Assembly (NCBI RefSeq): GCF_003002955.1
Contig: NZ_PVTJ01000013.1
Span: 87,861 to 151,860, forward strand
DNA length: 64,000 bases
DNA from: Glycomyces artemisiae
Lineage (GTDB): Bacteria; Actinomycetota; Actinomycetes; Mycobacteriales; Micromonosporaceae
Direction: 5' to 3'
How positions within the stretch are numbered: position 1 is the stretch's first letter; each line of letters begins with the position of its first letter. Below are positions 48,803-58,001 of the stretch, in pieces. The position numbers and the translations under genes were made by a program. The notes under the pieces were generated by a model. That model searched no databases. It was not told the origin of the DNA and was given only the letters and a program-made list of their open reading frames with translations.

Positions 48803-49504
48803 ATGGACATCATCTTGATCCCCGGCTTCTGGCTCGACGCGTCCTCCTGGGACGACATCACCCCGTCCCTGGAGAAGGCCGGACACCGGACCCACGCGCT
48901 GACCCTCCCCGGCATGGAGTCCGTCGACGCCGACCGCTCCGGCATCGGCCTGCGCGACCACGTCGACTACGTGATCGCGAAAGTCGACGAACTCGACGGC
49001 CCCGTCATCCTCGTCGGCCACTCCGGCGGCGGCGCGGTCGCCCACGCCGTGGCCGACGCCCGCCCCGACCGCATCGCCCGCGTCGTCTACGTCGACTCCG
49101 CTCCGCTGGGCCCCGGCGGCGTCATCAACGACGAGCTCCCGGTGGTGGACGGCGAGATCCCGCTCCCGGACTGGAACGTCTTCGAGGACGAGGACCTCGT
49201 CGACCTCACCCCGGAGCTGCGGGAAGCCTTCCGCGCCAGGTCGATCCCGACCCCCAAGGGCGTCGCCTACGACAAGCAGGTCCTGAACGACGAGCGCCGC
49301 TTCGACATCCCCATCACCATGATCTGCTGCGAGTTCAGCTCCGCCATGGTCCTCGCCTGGATCGAACAGGGCGTCCCCTTCGTCAAGGAGCCCGCCTCGG
49401 TCAAGGACGTCACCTACATCGACCTGCCGACCGGCCACTGGCCCCAGTTCACCAAGCCCGTCGAGCTCGCTGAGGCCCTGGTCTCGGCCGTCGGCAAGGC
49501 GTAG
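48803..49504 (+). CDS. Alpha/beta hydrolase
   Basis: 233 residues. IILIPGFWLDASSWDDI is the oxyanion-hole strand, ILVGHSGGGAVAHAVADARPDRI carries the nucleophile elbow (GHSGG) and the final histidine is in LPTGHWPQFTKP. The Asp is probably in the segment around ITMICCEFSS, where the catalytic acid is unclear. This is the small esterase/dienelactone-like branch. TAGGGT (48790-48795) lies 7 bases before the ATG with no ribosome site, so it is likely leaderless. Followed by a bidirectional terminator. Confidence 0.87.
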   Translation: MDIILIPGFWLDASSWDDITPSLEKAGHRTHALTLPGMESVDADRSGIGLRDHVDYVIAKVDELDGPVILVGHSGGGAVAHAVADARPDRIARVVYVDSAPLGPGGVINDELPVVDGEIPLPDWNVFEDEDLVDLTPELREAFRARSIPTPKGVAYDKQVLNDERRFDIPITMICCEFSSAMVLAWIEQGVPFVKEPASVKDVTYIDLPTGHWPQFTKPVELAEALVSAVGKA

Positions 49505-49512
49505 TTCACGTC

Positions 49513-49542
49513 GACCGCGGTGCCGCGGGCGGCACCGCGGTC
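49513..49542. terminator. Bidirectional hairpin terminator
   Basis: Perfect 13-bp stem GACCGCGGTGCCG with loop CGGG between convergent genes ending at 49504 and 49541; it touches the stop codon of the latter. Confidence 0.75.
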
Positions 49543-52180
49543 ACCCGGCCTCGGGGAGCCGGTCCTTGTACTCGGCTGCGGCTGATCGGGACTCCTCCAG
49601 CTCCGCGACCTCGATCCCGGGGCAGGCGATCAGGAAGTCCAGGTCGTCGAGGAAGTCGACCACGGATTCGGTCGGCGGCTCCGCTTGCAGCACCGCGTCG
49701 AGCCGCTCCCGCGCCTCGCCGGTCCGGCCGAGGACCAGCAGATAGACGACGATGTTGAAGCCGCGCAGGTGCTCGTCGGTCTCCGTCTGGATCAAGTCGA
49801 TCGCGGCGAGGAGTTCCCGGTCCGCCTCCTCGGCGGCACCCGTGGCCTTCAGCGCCACAGCCCTGAGCAACCGCAACCAGCTGTCCGCGGGATCGGCTTC
49901 CGCGAGCCGTGTCAACTCGAACAACGCCGGCTCGGCGTCCCCGGTCGCCAGGTACGCCATGGCGCGCTGGATGAAGCGCCATTCGCTCTCGATGCCGAGT
50001 TCGATGATTTGTTCGAGGTCGGCAAGGGCCCGGTCGTACCGGCGAAGGTCCATGAGGGCGGCGGCGCGATTCTCAAGCGCCCAGTCGTCATCGGGGTCGA
50101 GTTCTATAGCCCTGTCGAGGTCGGCCAGCGCCTCCTGCAAGCGGCCCGCGAACCGGTGGAGCGCTCCGCGGTAGGCGTACGGGACGGCGTTCTCGGGGAT
50201 GAGCTCGACGGCCCTGTCGTAGTCGGCGAGTGCAGCCTCCTCGTTGCCCATCGCGTCGTGCATCCACCCCCGGAGCATCCAGTTCCAGCCGTCGTCTGGA
50301 CTGAGGCCGAGAGCGCGGTCGAGTTCCGGGAGCGCCTCTTCAAAGCGGCCCTGCAAGTGGTACGTGAGGCCGCGCTGGGCGATGGCGGCACCGTCTTCAG
50401 GAGCGAGCGAGATCGCCTGATCGAAGTCTGCGATCGCCTCCTCGTAGCGCTCCATCAATTGCAGGACGATGCCGCGCTCGGTGTAGCAGTCGGCCCGCTC
50501 CGGGGCGAGTTCGAGGGCGCGGTTCCAATCGTCCAGGGACTCCTCGAATCGGCCGCGGTTCCGATGCGACCAAGCGCGGTTCACCAACGTGAGCTCGCGG
50601 GTATCCGGGTTGAGTTCGCCGCTGTCGAGCAGTGCCGTGAGGAAGGCGGTGCTGTCCTGTTCGTCCTTGAGCAGTTCGGTCAAGCGCGCGCCCCACGTGG
50701 CGAGCTGCTCGGCGCCTGCGGACGTCCCGGCCTCGGTGAGCATCGCCGCCCAGCGGCGGGCGAGCGCAACGCTCGATTCACTGGCAGCCGCGACTGCGCT
50801 TATCGCCGGGGAGAATGTCGTCACCGGGGCCGCGCAGAGCCGGTGGTACATCGCCTCCAGCATGAGCGCTTGCCATTGCTCGTCCTTCCCCTCATCGCCC
50901 TCGGCCACCCCGAGGGCCTCCTGCTCGGCGGCGAAGTGCTCGGCGAGCGCCTGGTGGCGCTCGCGCCAACGCTGCGGGGAGGTGACGCGGGCCGAGCGGA
51001 GCATCGGGTCGCGGACCGCGTCGTGGTAGCGCCAGTAGTCGCCTGCGCGGGAGACGAAGGGCAGGCCGCAGAGCCAGTCGAACAGGTCCTCATTGCCCTC
51101 GGGAAGTAGGTCGCGGTTGAAGCGCCGGGGGAGAGCGGCGGCTTCGGCGAGTTTGCGGCGCTGTTCGTCGGGCTCCCATTTGAGGAAGCGCTTGACCGCG
51201 TCTTCGGTCGGGTCCAACACGGCACCAGGATCTTGCGGGCTGTTCTCGGCGAGTGTCGCCAGCCACATCGGGATGCGGCCCGAGAGCGAGAGGATCACTT
51301 CCACAACGGGTTCGCTGGTGACGCCGCGCTGGGCGAGGAGGCCGCGGGCCTCCTCCTCGGTGAAGGGTTCGAGCGGGTAGGCCGCGATCAGGCTGCGGAG
51401 CGGGGACCAGCGGTTGTCGGCCAGCGCGAGCTGTCCGGCCACGACGGTGACGACCTTCGCCGAGAGGCCGCCGAACTTGCCCGAGAACAGGTCGAGGAGC
51501 CAGTCCTCTAGATAAGGCGCGGTGCGTTCGAAGGTGTCGAAGCAGAGCACGACCGGCCGCTCCGCGGCGATCCGATTGACCGCGCCGACGAACTCCCGCG
51601 TCAGCACGTCGACCGGGGACAGCAGCAGGTCGATGTCGGCCTTCTTCTTGAACTTCTGCACCAAGAAGGCGCGGAACCGGTTGGCTTGCGATGCAAGCGC
51701 ATCGGCATCGACGAACTCGGTGATCGCACCCGCCACCGGCACCGTCTTCGCGAGGGCCATGCCCGCGCGCACCGTGCTCGTGGTGAGCATGTCGCCGAGG
51801 GGCGCATTCGGATCGCTTTCGAGCTCGCTGCGGCGCTGGCGGTAGGTGGCGAGCTGGGCTTCGAATTCGGCGAGGCGGGCGTCCTGGGCGGCGAGGTCGG
51901 CGGCGATGGCGGACATGGTCTCGACGACCTCGAAGTAGTCCTCGTCCACATAGGCGCAGGCGGCGCTTTCGGCCTGGGCGATGCGGCGGAACTGCTGGAG
52001 GAGGAAGGACTTGCCGACGCCGGCGATGCCGGAGACGTTGACGATGTAGCGGCGCGCGGGGTCGGCGGGCGGGAGGTGGAGGTTGGTGCGGAACTCGGCG
52101 AGCCGCGAGTCGCGGCCGACGAAGGCGTCCTGCTGGCGGCGGCGCAGGATGTCCTGGAGGGTCGGTGCCGCGTCGTCCAA
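49541..52180 (-). CDS. STAND-type NTPase with C-terminal TPR repeats
   Basis: 879 residues from a TTG at 52180, which has GGGAG 7 bases upstream; the open frame extends further but is not supported. The P-loop is VSGIAGVGKSFLLQQF (51-63), Walker B is PVVLCFDTFE, then a winged-helix-like region and about nine tetratricopeptide repeats from residue 480 to the end (RAWSHRNRGRFEESLDDWNRALELAPERADCYTERG and similar). This is the architecture of AP-ATPase signalling proteins used in bacterial defence and regulation. No effector domain is fused, so it may recruit a separate one. Divergent from a KilAC gene. First domain also carries Lys-rich KFKKKADI. Confidence 0.83.
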   Translation of the reverse strand: MDDAAPTLQDILRRRQQDAFVGRDSRLAEFRTNLHLPPADPARRYIVNVSGIAGVGKSFLLQQFRRIAQAESAACAYVDEDYFEVVETMSAIAADLAAQDARLAEFEAQLATYRQRRSELESDPNAPLGDMLTTSTVRAGMALAKTVPVAGAITEFVDADALASQANRFRAFLVQKFKKKADIDLLLSPVDVLTREFVGAVNRIAAERPVVLCFDTFERTAPYLEDWLLDLFSGKFGGLSAKVVTVVAGQLALADNRWSPLRSLIAAYPLEPFTEEEARGLLAQRGVTSEPVVEVILSLSGRIPMWLATLAENSPQDPGAVLDPTEDAVKRFLKWEPDEQRRKLAEAAALPRRFNRDLLPEGNEDLFDWLCGLPFVSRAGDYWRYHDAVRDPMLRSARVTSPQRWRERHQALAEHFAAEQEALGVAEGDEGKDEQWQALMLEAMYHRLCAAPVTTFSPAISAVAAASESSVALARRWAAMLTEAGTSAGAEQLATWGARLTELLKDEQDSTAFLTALLDSGELNPDTRELTLVNRAWSHRNRGRFEESLDDWNRALELAPERADCYTERGIVLQLMERYEEAIADFDQAISLAPEDGAAIAQRGLTYHLQGRFEEALPELDRALGLSPDDGWNWMLRGWMHDAMGNEEAALADYDRAVELIPENAVPYAYRGALHRFAGRLQEALADLDRAIELDPDDDWALENRAAALMDLRRYDRALADLEQIIELGIESEWRFIQRAMAYLATGDAEPALFELTRLAEADPADSWLRLLRAVALKATGAAEEADRELLAAIDLIQTETDEHLRGFNIVVYLLVLGRTGEARERLDAVLQAEPPTESVVDFLDDLDFLIACPGIEVAELEESRSAAAEYKDRLPEAG

Positions 52181-52259
52181 GTGCTCACTCCCGGGGGTGC
52201 GGATGGTCGCCTCCAAGGGTAGGGCAGGGCGGCACGCGGCGGTGGCCGGGACCGTCGAA

Positions 52260-52283
52260 ATTTCCCCGCTGAACTGGGGAAAT
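52260..52283. promoter_or_regulatory. Operator-like dyad between the STAND and KilAC genes
   Basis: ATTTCCCC-GCTGAACT-GGGGAAAT, perfect 8-bp arms with an 8-base spacer, in the 207-bp divergent region. Its position suggests shared control of both genes. Confidence 0.65.
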
Positions 52284-52387
52284 CGGGGTGTTCGCGGGGA
52301 GGGAAAATGTCGTACCCCGAACGTATGATCGAAGGTAAGGACGGTCCTTGGAAGCCGCTGAGGACGCCCTCCCGAGAGGAGCCGAAC

Positions 52388-53038
52388 ATGCTCGAATCCG
52401 CCCCCGTTCAGCAGCCCGCCGCGCGGGATGCCATGCCGCACCTCGGTTACCGCGCGTGGCAGCGCTATCAGGACGCCGCGCAGACGGCCGTGGTCCTTCG
52501 CGGGATCGCCGCCGACGTCGCGGTCGCGCCGACCCCTGTGGACGCCGACGAGCTCGACGAGATCGAGGTGGCCCGCCGCTACCTCGCCGCGCTGGAAGCC
52601 AAGCGCCGCTTGCAGGTCAAGCTCGCCGACATCGCCCCGGCGGCGGCCTCGTGGGAGGTGCTCGCCTCCGGGCGCGGCGACTTCTCGGTCGCCGACGCCG
52701 CGAAGATCCTCTCTCGGGACCCGTCGATCGAGATCGGGCAGAACCGCCTGTTCGCCGCGCTCGGGGACCTCGGGTGGACCTACCGCCAGCGCAGCGACCA
52801 CTCGTGGCGCGTCTACCAGTCCGCGATCGCGGCCGGGAGGCTCTCCGAGATCCCCCAGTCGCACTCGCACCCCCGGACCGGCCGCCGCGTGATCGACCCG
52901 CCGCAGATCCGCGTCACCGCCAAGGGCCTCGGCGAACTCCGCGAACGCCTCGCCGGAGGCCGCACGGAGGTCCTGGTCGAACTGCCCCGCCGCATCCCCG
53001 GCGAGGCCCTCGCGGAAATCGAGGCTGCTCGCGAATAG
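52388..53038 (+). CDS. KilAC-domain (phage antirepressor-like) protein
   Basis: 216 residues from the ATG at 52388 (AGAGGAGCC upstream). An N-terminal helical part (ELDEIEVARRYLAALEAKRRLQVKLADIAPAAASWEVL) leads into the KilAC DNA-binding region: SGRGDFSVADAAKILSRDPSIEIGQNRLFAALGDLGWTYRQRSDHSWRVYQ, ending RVIDPPQIRVTAKGLGELRERL. This is the C-terminal domain of phage antirepressors (Ant/KilA). There are no other phage genes here, so it may be domesticated as a regulator of the divergent STAND NTPase. The 11-base ATGTCGTACCC recurs just before and just after the gene. Confidence 0.88.
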   Translation: MLESAPVQQPAARDAMPHLGYRAWQRYQDAAQTAVVLRGIAADVAVAPTPVDADELDEIEVARRYLAALEAKRRLQVKLADIAPAAASWEVLASGRGDFSVADAAKILSRDPSIEIGQNRLFAALGDLGWTYRQRSDHSWRVYQSAIAAGRLSEIPQSHSHPRTGRRVIDPPQIRVTAKGLGELRERLAGGRTEVLVELPRRIPGEALAEIEAARE

Positions 53039-53127
53039 CCGCTGGGGGGATGTCGTACCCGTCGGGCATCGTTGATGCCGGGGCGGGTGCCTCCCCCCGC
53101 CATTACGCCTGCCCAAGAACCCCTTGG

Positions 53128-53155
53128 CCGGGCGGCCGCGCGAGCGGCCGCCCGG
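53128..53155. terminator. Bidirectional hairpin terminator
   Basis: Perfect 12-bp stem CCGGGCGGCCGC with loop GCGA, followed by TTT on the plus strand, between the KilAC gene and the convergent rhamnose operon. Confidence 0.8.
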
Positions 53156-53165
53156 TTTGCGGGGG

Positions 53166-54233
53166 TCAGAAGTCGAAGTCGTCGATGTTGTCGGCGTTGA
53201 ACCTCGTGGGCGGGCCGAGGGTGACGACGCCGTCGGCGCCCACCGTGTACTCGCCGAGGTCGCCCGCGGTGAACACCTCGCCTTCGGCGCCGGTGATGAT
53301 GCCCGATGCGGCGGCCGCGCCCGTGTAGGCGGCGAGCTCGCCCAGGGCGGTCGGGTCCCAGAGGGCGAACTCGGTGACCGTGCCGTCGTTCACGAACTCG
53401 CGCATCTGGTTCGGCGTGCCGAGGCCGGTGAGGGCCACCTGGCCCTTGAACTCCGAGCCCGAGAGGTACCGGGCCGCCGCGGCGATGCCGACCGTGGTGG
53501 GGGAGATGATCGCCTTCAGGTCCGGGTGGGCCTGGAGGAGGCCCTGGGTCTCGGAGAACGACTTCTCGTCCTCGTCGTCGCCGTACACGACGTCGACCAG
53601 CTCCATGTCGGCGTAGCTGGGGTTCGACTCCAGCTCGGCCTCCATGACCTCGATCCACGCGTTCTGGTTGGTGGCGTTGGCGGTCGCCGAGAGGATCGCG
53701 ATCTCGCCGGTCGCGTCGATCTGCTCCGCGGCCATCTCCAGCAGCGCCAGGCCGACCTCGTCGCTGTCCACCTGCGACACGAACAGGTCCCGGCACGAGG
53801 AGTCCACATCGGAGTCGAAGGTGACGACGACGGACCCGCCCGCGCGGGCCTGCTCCAGCGAGGAGCACAGCGCGTTCGGGTCGTTGGCCGACAGGAGGAT
53901 CACGTCGGTGGCCTGCTGGCTCAACGTGTCGATGTAGCTGACCTGCGACGACGCTGACGCATCGGAGGGCCCGGTGTACTCGAACGCGCCCTCCAGGGCG
54001 GTCGCCGCGGCCTCCGCGCCGGTGCTGGAGGCGTCGAAGTACGGGTTGTTCACCGACTTCGGGAGCATCGCGAACGACAGGCCGGTCTCATACTCGGCGT
54101 TGGGGTCGGCGCTGGCGTCGCCCGCGGGGCCGCCGCCGGCGTCGTCGTCGCCCTGGGTGGTGCCGCCGCAGCCGGCGAGGAGGGCCGCGGCCAGGATCGG
54201 GGTGGTGAGGAGGGTCAGGCGTCTGCGGTTCAT
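53166..54233 (-). CDS. rhaS: Rhamnose-type ABC transporter substrate-binding lipoprotein
   Basis: 355 residues from the ATG at 54233; an ATG at 54251 overlaps the upstream stop and is an alternative. The signal ends in a lipobox LLAGCGG, so the protein is a lipoprotein. The mature part has FAMLPKSVNNPYFDASSTGAEAAA, ILSANDPNALCSSLEQA, VVVTFDSDVDSSCRDLFVSQ, ATANATNQNAWIEVM and TGLGTPNQMREFVNDG, all typical of the rhamnose binder of actinobacteria and rhizobia. Fourth gene of the T-P-Q-S operon. (RhaS of Escherichia coli is an unrelated regulator.). Confidence 0.85.
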   Translation of the reverse strand: MNRRRLTLLTTPILAAALLAGCGGTTQGDDDAGGGPAGDASADPNAEYETGLSFAMLPKSVNNPYFDASSTGAEAAATALEGAFEYTGPSDASASSQVSYIDTLSQQATDVILLSANDPNALCSSLEQARAGGSVVVTFDSDVDSSCRDLFVSQVDSDEVGLALLEMAAEQIDATGEIAILSATANATNQNAWIEVMEAELESNPSYADMELVDVVYGDDEDEKSFSETQGLLQAHPDLKAIISPTTVGIAAAARYLSGSEFKGQVALTGLGTPNQMREFVNDGTVTEFALWDPTALGELAAYTGAAAASGIITGAEGEVFTAGDLGEYTVGADGVVTLGPPTRFNADNIDDFDF

Positions 54234-54247
54234 GGGCTTGCTGCCTT

Positions 54248-55252
54248 TCATGCGGTTCGGCCGGTGGCGGTGGTGCGGCGTCTGCGGAGTGCGGTCCGCA
54301 AGGCGCCCAAGGCGTTCGGTGCGAGGACGGCGGCGATGAGGAGGGTGCCGGTGACGACGGTGAGCGCCTCGGTGGAGACGTGCGCCAGGCGCAGCGCGTT
54401 CTGCACCGACACCAGCAGGACCACGGCGGCGAGCACGCCGGGCAGCGCGCCCTTGCCGCCGAAGATCGACACGCCGCCGAGGAGCACGACCGCGATGACG
54501 GTGAGTTCAAGGCCGGCGGCGTTGTCGGCGCGCGCCGAGGAGTACCGGAGCGTCCACAGGACGCCGACGAGCCCGGCCATCGCCCCGGAGGCGACGTACA
54601 GCCAGAACTTCAAGCGCCCCACGCCGATCCCCGCACGCGAGGCGGCGATCGGGTTCGCGCCCGCCGCGTAGATCGAGCGGCCGACCGGCGTCGCGTGGAG
54701 CACGAGCCCGCAGGCGAGCGCGAGGACCAGCATCGGGATCAGCACGTTCGGCACGGGCCCATCGCCGATCGTCCCGAGCGTCCAGCCCGTGAACAGCCGC
54801 GGCCAGTCGGCGACCGCCGTGTCGCCGAGGAGCACGTACGCCAGGCCCCGGTACAGCGCGAGCGTGCCGATCGTGACCGCGAGCGACGGCAGCCCGAACC
54901 CGGTGACGAACAGCCCGTTCACCGCCCCGAGGACCGCCCCGAGCAGCACGGCGACCGGCATGATCGTCTCCAGCGCCATGCCGCCGTTCCACATGACGCC
55001 CATCGCGGCGCTGGTGAGGCCCACGGTGCTCGCCACCGACAGGTCGATCTCCCCGGTCGTGACGATGAGCGTCATCGTCAAGGCCAGCAGCAGGATCGGG
55101 GCCAGGTCCAGAATGATGTACCCGGCGTTGCGCGCGGTCCCGAAGTGCTCCACCGTCATCGACGCGACGACCAGGAACGCCAGGGTGACCGCGATGATCG
55201 CGGCGTCCCACGTCATGAGGGGCCGCGCGAGGCGGCGCAGGTCAGCGGACAT
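54248..55252 (-). CDS. rhaQ: Rhamnose-type ABC transporter permease
   Basis: 334 residues, ten predicted membrane helices, branched-chain/ribose permease fold (BPD_transp_2). Signatures: TTGEIDLSVASTVGLTSAAMGVMWNGG, GAVNGLFVTGFGLPSLAVTIGTLALYRGLAYVLLG, GRSIYAAGANPIAASRAGI (the EAA-like loop) and GGVSIFGGKGALPGVL. It overlaps rhaP by 11 bases and the binding-protein gene by 3. Third gene of the operon; pairs with RhaP to form the channel. The Q versus P assignment follows gene order only. Confidence 0.83.
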   Translation of the reverse strand: MSADLRRLARPLMTWDAAIIAVTLAFLVVASMTVEHFGTARNAGYIILDLAPILLLALTMTLIVTTGEIDLSVASTVGLTSAAMGVMWNGGMALETIMPVAVLLGAVLGAVNGLFVTGFGLPSLAVTIGTLALYRGLAYVLLGDTAVADWPRLFTGWTLGTIGDGPVPNVLIPMLVLALACGLVLHATPVGRSIYAAGANPIAASRAGIGVGRLKFWLYVASGAMAGLVGVLWTLRYSSARADNAAGLELTVIAVVLLGGVSIFGGKGALPGVLAAVVLLVSVQNALRLAHVSTEALTVVTGTLLIAAVLAPNALGALRTALRRRRTTATGRTA

Positions 55253-56258
55253 GGGACCCCTTCGTTCGCAGTGCCCTCGCGGCCCTGACGCTCACGAGCC
55301 GGTCGAGCGCGATGGCCGCGAGGATCAAAGCGCCGACGATCGCCTGCTGCCAGAACTGGTCGATGCGCAGCACCGGCAGGGCGTTGTCGATGACGGTGAG
55401 CAGCAGCGCCCCGAGCCCGGCACCCAGTGCCGTCCCCGCCCCGCCGAAGATCGCCACGCCGCCGACCACGACCGCGGCGACCACGTCGAGCTCCATCCCG
55501 TACCCCGCCGAGGCGTCCACGGTCCCGAACCGGGCCGCGTACAGCACCCCGCCGAGCCCGGCGAGCGCGCCCGACAGCACGTACGCCGTCATCAGCCGCC
55601 GCCCCGCCGGGACGCCCGCGAGGCGCGCGGCCTCCGGGTTCGACCCGAGCGCGTACAGGTCCCGCCCGGCCCGGTACCGGCCCAGGAACACCCCGACCGC
55701 GGCCAGGACCAGCACCGACACCGCGAACAGGTACGGCACGCCGAGCACGTGCCCGCTCCCGAAGTCGAGGAACCCGCGCGGCAGGTCCGAGGCGTTGATC
55801 CGCGTGCCGCCCGCGATGAAGTACACGACGCCGCGGAGCACGTACAGCGTCCCCAGCGTCGCCACCAGCGGCGGCACCCGTCCGAAATAGACGATGACGC
55901 CGTTGAGCGCCCCGCACGCCGCGCCGACCGCCAGGCCCAGCCCCAGCGCGAGCGCCGTCCCCATCCCCGTGGCGCTCAACGCGCTCCCGGTGACATACGC
56001 CGACAGTCCCAGCACCGAGCCCACCGACAGGTCGATGCCGCGCGTCAGGACCACCACGGTCATCCCGCACGCCAGCAGCAGCGTCACCGCCGCCGCGAAC
56101 AGCAGGTCCCGCACCGACTGCGCGCTGAGGAACCGCGGGTTCAGCGCCGTCGTCACCCCCACGAGCACCGCGAGCGCGACGACGAGCCCGAGCGCCCGGA
56201 ACCGCAGCACCAGGTCGAGCCCTGCGGACCCGGTCCGCGCCTTCGCGAGCGCCGTCAT
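55242..56258 (-). CDS. rhaP: Rhamnose-type ABC transporter permease
   Basis: 338 residues, about ten membrane helices. Signatures: [79 protein letters not shown] and [18 protein letters not shown] paralogue of the downstream permease. It overlaps the ATPase gene by 4 bases (ATGA) and the downstream permease by 11, so the operon is tightly translated. Heterodimeric channel with the RhaQ-type subunit. Confidence 0.83.
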   Translation of the reverse strand: MTALAKARTGSAGLDLVLRFRALGLVVALAVLVGVTTALNPRFLSAQSVRDLLFAAAVTLLLACGMTVVVLTRGIDLSVGSVLGLSAYVTGSALSATGMGTALALGLGLAVGAACGALNGVIVYFGRVPPLVATLGTLYVLRGVVYFIAGGTRINASDLPRGFLDFGSGHVLGVPYLFAVSVLVLAAVGVFLGRYRAGRDLYALGSNPEAARLAGVPAGRRLMTAYVLSGALAGLGGVLYAARFGTVDASAGYGMELDVVAAVVVGGVAIFGGAGTALGAGLGALLLTVIDNALPVLRIDQFWQQAIVGALILAAIALDRLVSVRAARALRTKGSHVR

Positions 56259-57787
56259 GCCGCCCCCGTCGCCAGCACCATCACCGACTCCTCCGTCGCC
56301 TCGTCACGCCCCAGCTCCCCGGCGATCCGCCCCTCGCGCATCACCAGGACCCGGTCGGCCATCCCGAGCACCTCCAGCAGCTCGGAGGACACCATGAGCA
56401 CCGCGACCCCGTCCGCCGCAAGGGAAGACAGCAGCCGGTGCACCTCGGCCTTCGTGCCCACGTCGATGCCGCGGGTCGGCTCGTCGACGATGAGCACCTT
56501 CGGGCCCGTCGCCAGCCACTTCGCGAGCACGACCTTCTGCTGGTTCCCGCCCGAGAGCGTCCCGGCCGCATCGGCGAGGTCCCCGAACTTGACGTTGAGT
56601 CGCGCGCTCCAGTCCGCCGCCGCGCGCCGCTCCGCGCCGCCGATGAGGAACCCGAAGCGCGACAAGCGGTGCCGCCGCGTGATCGTCGCATTGCGCATAA
56701 TGGACAGATCGAGGAGCAGGCCCTGCTGGCGCCGGTCCTCCGGCACCAGGGCCACCCCGGCCCGCATCGCCGCACGCGGGCTCCCCGCGGGCAGCTCCCG
56801 GCCGTCCACCTTCACCCGGCCGGCGTCGCGCGGCCCGATTCCGAACACCGCCTGCACGACCTCGCTGCGCCCCGCGCCCACGAGCCCCGCGAGCGCCACG
56901 ATCTCCCCGGCGCGCACCGTGAACGAGACGTCCCGGCACAGCCCCTCGCGGGTGAGCCCCTCGACTTCGAGGACCACCTCGCCCGCCGCGACGTCCTGCT
57001 TCGGGAACATCGCGCCGAGATCGCGGCCGACCATGCGCCGCACCAGCTCCTCGACGGCGACGTCGGCGAGGAGGTCGGTGGAGACGTGCGCGCCGTCGCG
57101 CATCACGGTGACGCGCTGGCACAGCGCCTCGACCTCGTCGAAGCGGTGCGAGATGAACAGGACCGCGGCGCCGTCTTCGCGCAGGGCCCGCACGACTCCG
57201 AAGAGGCGCTCGACCTCGACGCCGGAGAGCGCGGCGGTCGGCTCGTCCATGACCATGACGCGGGCGCTGCGGGAGATGGCCTTCGCGATCTCGACGAGCT
57301 GCTGGTCGGCGATCGACAGGCCCTTGGCGGGCCGGTCGGGGTCCATGGGGACGCCGAGGCGCGCGAAGAGCGCGGCGGCGTCGCGGTTCATGGCGGCGCG
57401 GTCGATGAGGCCGAAGCGGCCCTTGGGCTGGCGCCCGATGAAGAGGTTCTCGGCGACGGAGAGGTCGCCGAACAGCGCGGGCTCCTGGTAGATCACGGCG
57501 ATCCCGGCGTCCATCGCGGCGGCGGTGTCGGCGAAGGCGACCGGTTCGCCGTCGAGTTCCACGGCCCCGGCGTCGGGGCGGTACAGCCCCGCCAGGATCT
57601 TGATCAATGTGGACTTCCCGGCGCCGTTCTCGCCCACGAGCGCATGGGCTTCGCCAGGGTAGAGGTCGAGGTCCGCGCCACGGAGGGCCCTGACGGCGCC
57701 GAAGGACTTGGCGACGCCCCTGAGCGAGACCGCGGGAACGGGCGGCGGTGCGGCCGCCGGGGCGGGATCGGGTTCGAGAGCAGGCAA
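56255..57787 (-). CDS. rhaT: Rhamnose-type ABC transporter, two-domain ATPase
   Basis: 510 residues from a TTG at 57787 (GGGGGCC upstream). Two ABC domains. First: [63 protein letters not shown]. Second: [31 protein letters not shown] (a degenerate Walker A, as usual in sugar uptake ATPases) and [35 protein letters not shown]. This is the RbsA/XylG/RhaT type. First gene of the operon, preceded by a LacI-type operator. It powers uptake of rhamnose by family resemblance. Confidence 0.87.
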   Translation of the reverse strand: MPALEPDPAPAAAPPPVPAVSLRGVAKSFGAVRALRGADLDLYPGEAHALVGENGAGKSTLIKILAGLYRPDAGAVELDGEPVAFADTAAAMDAGIAVIYQEPALFGDLSVAENLFIGRQPKGRFGLIDRAAMNRDAAALFARLGVPMDPDRPAKGLSIADQQLVEIAKAISRSARVMVMDEPTAALSGVEVERLFGVVRALREDGAAVLFISHRFDEVEALCQRVTVMRDGAHVSTDLLADVAVEELVRRMVGRDLGAMFPKQDVAAGEVVLEVEGLTREGLCRDVSFTVRAGEIVALAGLVGAGRSEVVQAVFGIGPRDAGRVKVDGRELPAGSPRAAMRAGVALVPEDRRQQGLLLDLSIMRNATITRRHRLSRFGFLIGGAERRAAADWSARLNVKFGDLADAAGTLSGGNQQKVVLAKWLATGPKVLIVDEPTRGIDVGTKAEVHRLLSSLAADGVAVLMVSSELLEVLGMADRVLVMREGRIAGELGRDEATEESVMVLATGAA

Positions 57788-57802
57788 GTGGCCCCCAGAA
57801 AG

Positions 57803-57814
57803 TGAATCGTTTCA
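57803..57814. promoter_or_regulatory. LacI-family operator of the rhamnose-type operon
   Basis: TGAATCGTTTCA, matching the TGAAnCGnTTCA class, 16 bases before the start of the transporter operon. No regulator gene lies in the window. Position over the promoter or ribosome site predicts repression. Confidence 0.75.
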
Positions 57815-57945
57815 ATGCGTCGATCTATTCGGTACTCTACAAACCCGAACGCCCCCAGGTCAATACCCGACATCACTCACCCTTGGTGCACGACTCGGGC
57901 CTGTCCGTAAATTGCTGGTATTACCGGGTTCGCCCCTTTGATCTT

Positions 57946-57962
57946 TTAACAAACCGTGTTAA
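57946..57962. promoter_or_regulatory. Dyad upstream of the GH64 glucanase
   Basis: TTAACA-AACCG-TGTTAA, 40 bases before the GH64 start, in an AT-rich promoter patch. A candidate operator for a regulator not encoded here. Confidence 0.55.
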
Positions 57963-58001
57963 TGTGCGGATTCCTCGATTTCCGCACCACGGAGGTTCGC
58001 G

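Noticed and set aside
52260..53060. A prophage around the KilAC gene
   Set aside because: No integrase, capsid, portal or lysis genes on either side; the neighbours are a STAND NTPase and a sugar importer.
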